From positions 43,170,402-43,234,401 of the forward strand of contig NC_080425.1 of NCBI RefSeq assembly GCF_029873635.1: a stretch of DNA of 64,000 bases. Direction: 5' to 3'. Made by a program: the position numbers and the translations under genes. Below are positions 57,710 through 64,000 of this stretch, piece after piece. Numbering within the stretch: position 1 is the stretch's first letter; each line of letters begins with the position of its first letter. This DNA comes from Malania oleifera. Taxonomy: Eukaryota > Streptophyta > Magnoliopsida > Santalales > Ximeniaceae. The notes beneath the pieces were generated by a model. That model searched no databases. It worked only from the letters and a program-made list of their open reading frames with translations, and was not told the DNA's origin.

Positions 57710-58207
57710 ATGTCTTCCACTTGCACAGCCTCTGCCCTCCTCCACACTCTCCCGCTCCGGCGGGTGCACAAGGCGACCTGCTCCTCCTGCGCGGCGACGC
57801 CTCGCTCCCCCGTCCTCACCCTCGGGAGGCGGCCATGTTTATTCGTGCTAACGGCGGCGACTTTGCTGAGAGCTAGAGAGTCGCCGGTGAAGGCGGAAGA
57901 CATCCCACTCTTCGGACTCAGAAAGAAGCTGAAAAAGGTCGAACAGGAGGCGGAGGAGATTCTGAAGGAAGGGTTCGACACGGCGGAAAAGGGGATCGAA
58001 ACGGCTGAGAGGGGGATCGAAACGGCGGAAAGGGGGATCGAAACGGCTGAAAGAGGGATCGAAACGGTGGAGAGAGAGGTCGAGACGGCGATCAGTTTCG
58101 GAGGGTTAGCGCAGGCAGGAGCGGTGGCGGGAACGGAGGCTGTGGGTATATTGGCTGCTACGTCTCTTGTGAATGAGATTCTAGGGCCCGAAGGCCAGAA
58201 ATCATGA
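57710..58207 (+). CDS. Small plastid-targeted protein with heptad repeats, possibly thylakoid; function unknown
   Basis: 165 codons, intact, single exon, markedly GC-rich in AT-rich surroundings. I prefer the ATG at 57710 (MSSTCTAS) because the upstream in-frame ATG (57677) adds a basic extension that would blunt a transit peptide. Residues 1-38 are rich in Ser/Thr/Arg/Ala and poor in acids, like a chloroplast transit peptide. Residues 40-53 (RRPCLFVLTAATLL) look like a twin-arginine plus hydrophobic core, followed by a possible cleavage before EDIPLFG. Then comes a basic LRKKLKK helix, five heptads of T-A-E-R-G-I-E type (91-125) and an Ala/Gly-rich hydrophobic segment (131-155). I recognise the ensemble as a conserved plant protein type but cannot name it. 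Confidence 0.85.
   Translation: MSSTCTASALLHTLPLRRVHKATCSSCAATPRSPVLTLGRRPCLFVLTAATLLRARESPVKAEDIPLFGLRKKLKKVEQEAEEILKEGFDTAEKGIETAERGIETAERGIETAERGIETVEREVETAISFGGLAQAGAVAGTEAVGILAATSLVNEILGPEGQKS
57980..58084 (+). repeat. 21-bp in-frame tandem repeat in the plastid-protein gene
   Basis: Five units of 21 bp (core GGGATCGAAACGGC), each encoding one heptad, with synonymous and a few amino-acid differences between units. The last unit (TVEREVE) is the most diverged. Confidence 0.9.
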
Positions 58208-58940
58208 TAAGAATTTATTCTGTACTGTATCGCGAAATGGTGTTTGGAATGTTAGATTTAATTTGCTGCTGTTAATTAATTTGGGGTTTAATTATGGCTT
58301 TGTATGTATAATAGATGGATGGAGTTCATTTTTTCTGTACCCTTTAATTGACTGGAGTTCATCACATTGTAATCATTAATCTTTCTCAATACTTCGATAG
58401 TATTGTTGCTGAGGAGTGAGCATTTATCCTTCTCCTACACTATTGATGATTTAATTAATTAGTGAATTCATACTGTTTTCAAAATAAAAGAGAGGGCTAG
58501 CAATTCCTCTGGCAGGGAGGGGTGTGGATAGTCGGTGATGGAGGTTCCGACTGGGAGTTCACGGAAGAGGGGAGGCTTCAATTAGGAGAGGGAAGGTAGA
58601 GGGGAAGATCATCGTACGTGGAAGAAAAAAGGATAGGTGATGGGAGAGAGGCAAGAGAGACGCGCAGGGTGATAGGCGGTGGAATTTGTGGAATATGTAA
58701 ATCGTGTTGGAGGAGGCTGCAATGCAGTGTTTTTGTTCAAGCCAAAAAATAAAAAATAAAAATAAAAATAAAAAATTAACAACCAAAGCAAGCAAAACCT
58801 TTTTTTTTTTTTGGTATGTTATTTCATTATTATACACTTGCATGATTTAAGCAATAAATATATATTTGTCATTAGCTTAACCAAGTGTGTACTTGGTGTC
58901 ATTGCAGTGCCTGAGTGTGTGTTGTGAACTTAGATCCTAT
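58208..58940. other. 3' UTR and intergenic DNA downstream of the plastid-protein gene
   Basis: The probable 3' UTR runs to roughly 58400 (AT-rich; no canonical AATAAA right after the stop). A purine-rich stretch with higher G+C follows (58490-58690), then an (A)nT low-complexity run (58745-58780) and a T-run (58801-58812). No further gene is seen. Confidence 0.55.
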
Positions 58941-59868
58941 GACAATTGGTGCCACTTTCTCGGTGACTGATGATGCAATTCCATTAGTAGTATAATGTGA
59001 AAGTTTAACTTTAACCAAGGAATCAGTTAAGCGGTAACAATGACATCTCTATTTTTTGGTTACAACAAAAACCAAATTATTGACACTATTGAGTGATATG
59101 ACAACCCTTTTAAAGACCTTAAACGCGTAGATGGTGAAATCAACCTTGTGAAGAGGGTCATCTCCTCAAGTTCTAGTGGGGAAGAGGCCTCTCACAAAAT
59201 TTGAGTCCTTGAACCAAAATTCTTTGAAGGAAGTCGCAGCGTGAAGAACCTTGAGAATTTTCTATTGGATATGGAGCAACATTTCAAGGTTGCCTACATT
59301 CTATAGAATGAAAAAACTTACCTAACATCGATTTAACTATTGGATGATGCTAAGTTATGGTGACATATGTAGACAGAGGATGAGCGAATGTAGACGAACC
59401 AAAATTGAGACATGTTTCCTTGAAACATGACTTGGGTGAAGGGACACCCTTAAACAATTGAAGCAGACCAAAACTGCTTGAGACCATGTCAAGAAATTCA
59501 GTTCATTGATGTTGGACATCAATAATATGTTAGAGGAAGACAAGATGTTCAACTTCGCTTTTGGTTTACACCATGGGCACAAATGGAACTATGTAGACAA
59601 GGAGTGAAAGATCTTCCTACAACCATTGTAATAGTAGATTGTTGGGTTGATTTGAAAATAAACGCCAAGACAAAGAAAGACAAGGACAAAGGTAAAGGCC
59701 AATGAAGAGAAGGGGAAAATGAAGGATAAATGGGAGAAGTCTAAAGGTAGGCAAAAAATACAATAAAGGGAAGGATGCTTATCAAATTTTCTAGAAGTTT
59801 GGTTGTTTCATCTGCAATGGTCCTCACCAAGCTCGTGGTTGTCTTAAACGGGAGAAGTTGAAGTCTTT
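58941..59868 (+). pseudogene. Decayed Ty3/gypsy gag remnant
   Basis: Motifs in scattered frames: FFEGSRSVKNLENFLLDMEQ and HFKVAY (59220-59300), LLDDAKLW, then after stops FSSLMLDINNMLEEDKMFNF (59500-59560), HGHKWNY, and a knuckle CFICNGPHQARGCLKREKL (59808-59865). This order is that of plant gypsy gag. Many stops and shifts; only gag remains, ended by the LTR-like start at 59869. Confidence 0.8.
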
Positions 59869-61579
59869 TGTAACGCCCCAAAAATTCTGGCTATATTATT
59901 TTTTATTTCCATTTTACTTAATAAACTCTGATACCACAAAATGTAAACAAAGTCAACCCAGACCCAAAGTGGGGTACCGAGGATATACTTGTTCATAAAT
60001 ACATATCAACTGTGCAGCTGAAAACGTGATATCCTTGAACCTTATACACAATACTAGAGTCCTACTAACTTCATAATTATACATATACATCCCCAAAAAT
60101 CCATAGAAATATTCTAGGGACTCGCACAAAATCTCTCTTCCAACTCAAACACTTACCCTGCAGTTAGGGCAGTTACTAAAACCTCCTCTATCTCGGAGTT
60201 CGTTCCACTCATCTGTCTGGGTTTCCTGAAATGTTTGAATTTTGGGAAGAGACACCTCTCAGTAAGTGGGATAGATTAGCATCAGTGTGTGGCACATGAG
60301 TTCAATTGTATTATAAGCATATACTGTAACATAATTTACTATAACTAATAAGTCAGGGAAGAATCTATTATGTATAAATCTAAAGAAATTGTATTTCAAC
60401 ATAAACATACTATGTCATAATAAATCTCTAACGCACAATCGACTGTCATTCTACACTCTATCTGAGATGTGTGGTTGCATTATCTATATTGTATTAGTTA
60501 CGGTACCGTGCTCTATGTTTTGTTTTGGTCCATCAGGGTTCTGATACTGTATAATACTATTTCTGTATATTACTATTTTACCTTGATTCTGTATAAACTG
60601 AAATACCATGATTCTGTAATAACTGTAATACAATGATTCTATAATATCTGTAATATCATGGTTCTGTAATGACTGCAATATTATGGTTCTATAATAATTG
60701 AAATATCATGGTTCTGTAAAAGCTATATAAAATTTTGTATCAAATTTCTGTACTAAATCTAGTATTTCTCATGCCACACAATTTGAGTAATGCTCATAAT
60801 ACTATATTCTGTATAGGGAAACTGTATTTTATCACTGTATTAGAAAATTATATTTCCTATTGTATGAAAATAATATATCATCTATAGGGTTTTTCATGCA
60901 ACCCAAATTTCTGAATTTTCCCGAATATGCATATCATTTGAAAAATCATAAATTTCCATGCCCATAACTTCATATCCTATAATATCTAGAAAATCATACA
61001 CTGATATCTATAATCCAATACTATACTTTAATAGGTAAAATTTCTAAAACTAACTAGCATAACTTATTCCCTTTACCTGTTTCCTGGAACTATGCCTACA
61101 GGGATTCCAATACTATGCTTGTAGCGCCCCGCACAAAGCTTGTATCCGTAAACCCTAATTTAATCAACTTAACCTCAGAATAACATCCATTCAACATATC
61201 TAGACCCACATATTACCAATATTTAGCTAAATTTTTAAAAATAACCTACTTACCCTAGTTTTGTAGTGGTGCCTGTAATACCCAACTCACAAAATTACTT
61301 AAGTTAAACTGCAGAGAATTACCACCGGGATCTCAAAATCACATTTATCTGCTGATTTGTGCTGAAATCAGGCGAGAAATCAAATAGAGAATGAGCAAGA
61401 TCCACAGCCCTAAGAGAGAGAAAGAGGAAGATTACATTTTCTTTAAGAAAAAATGAGTTGTAGGATTTACATATAAGCTACTACCAAACAAAACTGTCGA
61501 TGGTTTTCCTAAAACCGTCGATGATTTGTTTTTTAACCAAACATTTTCACGATTTTACCCTTATTTGTGCCATAGTAAA
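59869..61579. mobile_element. Probable gypsy-type LTR(s), boundaries uncertain
   Basis: It begins TGTAACGCCCCAAAAATTC directly after gypsy gag; TGTARCGCCCC starts are common for plant gypsy LTRs. Two related words lie inside (TGTAGCGCCCC at 61131 and TGTAATACCC at 61274), suggesting more than one LTR or a composite. CTCTGATACCAC at 59928 reads as an iMet PBS on the minus strand. No TSD was found and no coding sequence is seen. Confidence 0.4.
60586..60735. repeat. 25-bp minisatellite
   Basis: The word (A/G)TTCTGTAATAACTG recurs with exact 25-bp steps at 60586, 60611, 60636, 60661, 60686 and 60711. Units differ by a few substitutions and no indels. The remainder of the unit reads as TAATATCATG. 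Confidence 0.9.
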
Positions 61580-63708
61580 TGTTGGCCTTATAAGGCTTAA
61601 TATCCTATTTTGATACTAACAAACAAGTGGAACTAAATATATTTGGTTGACAGGACTTATAAGGATCAAGCATGTAAACGCAAGATCAAGGACCCATTGC
61701 AAGCTTATACTTAAAAGAAGGATGATCATATGAAGCTTAACACATGGATTTTAAGATGATATTTTCAAGCTTGAAGAATGTGAGAGAACTTAAAAGTATA
61801 TTAAAGCTTGAAGAAAAGCAAGAGAGACAAAAGAAAGCAAAACAAAAGAAAGCACAAATAAAAGACAAGCATGAAAACTCAAGCGCCTAGAATGTTCAAA
61901 GTCTTAGAAGTCTTTATGTAAGTGCTTCGTATTTTAAATATCTTTTGAAATATTTTTGAAACTCTTTTAGGGTTGAATATGGACTTAGAGACTAGATTTT
62001 TAAAACCCTGAAAAATGTGTTTGACAAGTTATATTTAAGTCTTTCAAATAAACAAAAGGTTTAAAAATCAAAAATGAAAGTTTTTCAGAAAATGGACTAG
62101 TCAGCCGACTTACCAGAATACACTTGAATGGCACAACCAACTGACAAGCTATGTGTTGAAAATCTGCCTAGCTGATTGATCATTTTGATCTAGGATCAGT
62201 CAACCGACTGAAAACCTGGTCTGCCCAGCCGACTGACATTTTTGAACGTTAGCCAGCTGATTGACAATTTACTAAATTTATTTTCTAGCAAATAGAAGGG
62301 TTTCAGCTGCCTGTCCATCCGAATGACTACACTGCCCAGTTGCCTGTCCAGCTAACTGACTCTACGGGAATTTGAATTCTTGAACTTAATGGGAAATTTC
62401 TAAAAATTAGTTTTTCAAAGGTAAACATTATAAAAACTTGGGGGACACTCCAAGCAACATAAGGAACAAGGAAACTCTTCCTAAAACCTCTATAAATACA
62501 TGGTTTTACAAATCAAACAATACCAAGAGCCAAGGAATTGAAAAATCTGTTGAAAGCTATCTTGCAAACCGGTTGTTCTCACTTGCTCAAATCTTTGCCT
62601 AGCTGATATTGCTGAATTTATGAAAAAGCTGATCTTCCTAGTCTATTCCTACTACTAATCCTTATTTAAAAAGAATATTGGTGAATTCTATACTTGAGCT
62701 TCAATTCTATTTCATCTTGACATTTAAATTCTTGAAGTACATAATGCTGAATTTGTACTAATATACTCTGTTTGAGAGTGTTTTTGTATGCAACTACTCT
62801 ATTGTATTCTTGCAGTATTTTTGATGATTCTAAGGTGTTTAGATCGTTGGCTAAGCATGGGGTTATCGCTTAGAGAGGTGCAACTCTAACCTAATTGAAG
62901 GAATGACCGAGTGAGGGGTATCACTTGGAGAGGCGGGCTCTAGCCTATTGAAGGAGTGTATAACGGTGTTGCTCCGCCCGAAAAGTACCTAGTTTAGTGG
63001 AATCCTTTGGTGATTTGCCAAAGGCGAGGATGTAGGGTTGTGATAAGCCGAACCTCGTAAAAACTTGGTGTCACTCTCTTTCTCGTACTCTCTTTACTTT
63101 CAGCATATATAAACTACATGAATGTTTTAAATTCCTTAATCATATACACTACATGGATTAGATATTAAATAAACTTAAGCTTATTTTGTTTTTGGGATTG
63201 CAGAAACCGAAAGAGAGTACGTTGGTTGATCTATACTTTGCGGAAACCGTAAGGAAGTACATTGATTGGTGAAACTCTCAAAGACTCTTTAACTGAAAGT
63301 TTATTTAAAGTCTAAGCTTTTGGGAAGAGTATTGGATTTTATATTACACTTCATTTTAAGAAAGAAAATTCATTATCACAGGGCTTGCATTAACCACAGG
63401 ATTTGAATCAAACTTTCATATATACAGGGCTGCAAACAAACAAAAGCTTAATCTTATATCTTATTTGGATATTGTGGTTGATTGGAAAATTGATTGGTTT
63501 GGTTGATTAATTGGTTACTTGATTGTTCAAGTACTTGTGTTGTGTTGGTCACTTTGTTTGGTATATGGTTATGGATTGGATATTGTTTTAAGTATTTGTT
63601 GTGGATTTGATAAATCAACAAGAAGACAAGAATTCATTAAAAAGAATTAAAAGAAATTTTTAAATCCAGTTCACCCCCCCCTCTTTTGGGACTACACGTT
63701 AGTTTTCA
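61580..63708 (+). repeat. Element E 5' LTR (Sirevirus-like, related to element A)
   Basis: TGTTGGCCTTATAAGG ... TAGTTTTCA, 2,129 bp, followed by a degenerate primer site (TTATATCAGAACC, 63711-63723) and gag. The U3 has CAGCCGACTGAC-type motifs (62098-62360), a TATA box at 62491, two GAGAGGCGGGCTCTAGCC-like blocks near 62870-62945, the GGCGAGGATGTAGGGTTGTG tail, and a C-run (63674-63681). The second LTR lies beyond the window. Confidence 0.88.
62491..62498 (+). promoter_or_regulatory. TATA box of LTR E
   Basis: TATAAATA, about 130 bp downstream of the end of the U3 motif array, in the same layout as elements A and F. Confidence 0.6.
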
Positions 63709-63764
63709 ATTTATATCAGAACCAGGTTATAGAAAATCTTAATTAGTAGCTATACAAAGATCTT

Positions 63765-64000
63765 AATGGCTCATATGGCATAGCTCCCTTTGGAGAGGGC
63801 CAATCCTTAACTAGGCCACCCATCTTTTGTGGTTTAAATTATACATTTTGAAAACAAAGGATGGGAATATATGTAAAAACCATGGATTGGAAAGCTTGGA
63901 AGGTTGTCACACATGGTGACTTAATTTCTACTAAAATAGTAGAAGACAAGGAAATACCCAAAGAAGAAAAAGAATGGACCGACAATGACCATAGGATGTT
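63765..64000 (+). pseudogene. Element E gag, 5' end (runs off the window), broken
   Basis: The ATG at 63765 is 42 bp after the primer site. Compared with element A gag it has a small deletion just after the start (ATGGCATAG stop), then the homologous frame APFGEGQSLTRPPIFCGLNY, MDWKAWKVVTHGDLISTK and KEIPKEEKEWTDND. The similarity to element A gag is strong at the protein level. The product would be the Sirevirus nucleocapsid precursor. Confidence 0.85.

Noticed and set aside
1..64000. tRNA, rRNA or other structured RNA genes
   Set aside because: I found none. The TGGTATCAGAGC words are primer binding sites, not tRNA genes.

Overview
The window is AT-rich nuclear DNA from a flowering plant, probably a eudicot; I could not name the species. 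It is almost entirely transposable elements. The types present are Sirevirus-like Ty1/copia retrotransposons (iMet primer sites, two-knuckle gag, repeated polypurine tracts), decayed Ty3/gypsy gag remnants, one CACTA/EnSpm DNA transposon and solo LTRs. I see one credible host gene, a small plastid-targeted protein at 57710-58207 (+).

Positions 1-47710 form a nest of insertions, most of them dated relative to each other by target-site duplications (TSDs). A minus-strand gypsy gag (G, 47711-48627) is abutted by an LTR (D, 1-1792 plus 47591-47710). D is split by copia element C (minus strand, 1793-47585, TSD GTTTT). C is split by copia element B (plus strand, 6194-42168, TSD TAGTT). The 5' LTR of B is split by copia element A (plus strand, 7246-33156, TSD GTTTC/GGTTC). 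The reverse transcriptase of A is split by a 17.7-kb CACTA transposon (12766-30434). That transposon contains a minus-strand solo LTR (F, 25498-27784, TSD GATGG).

The coding regions are broken by nonsense codons and some frameshifts, so each element appears non-autonomous today. Element B carries a third ORF between pol and the 3' LTR. This ORF is richer in G+C than gag-pol and is preceded by copies of the same short motif that fills the LTR U3. The CACTA element encodes TNPD-like and TNPA-like genes on the minus strand, a GC-rich repeat block near its promoter end, dense subterminal repeats, and a 626-bp tandem repeat beyond the TNPA gene.

Positions 50456-57548 hold further LTRs and fragments, including a solo LTR with TSD AAAGT at 54082-55832 and a decayed copia 3' end. 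The host gene follows, with only about 160 bp between its start codon and the upstream LTR. Positions 58941-64000 contain a decayed gypsy gag, a probable gypsy-type LTR with a 25-bp minisatellite, and the 5' LTR and first gag codons of another Sirevirus-like element (E) that runs out of the window.
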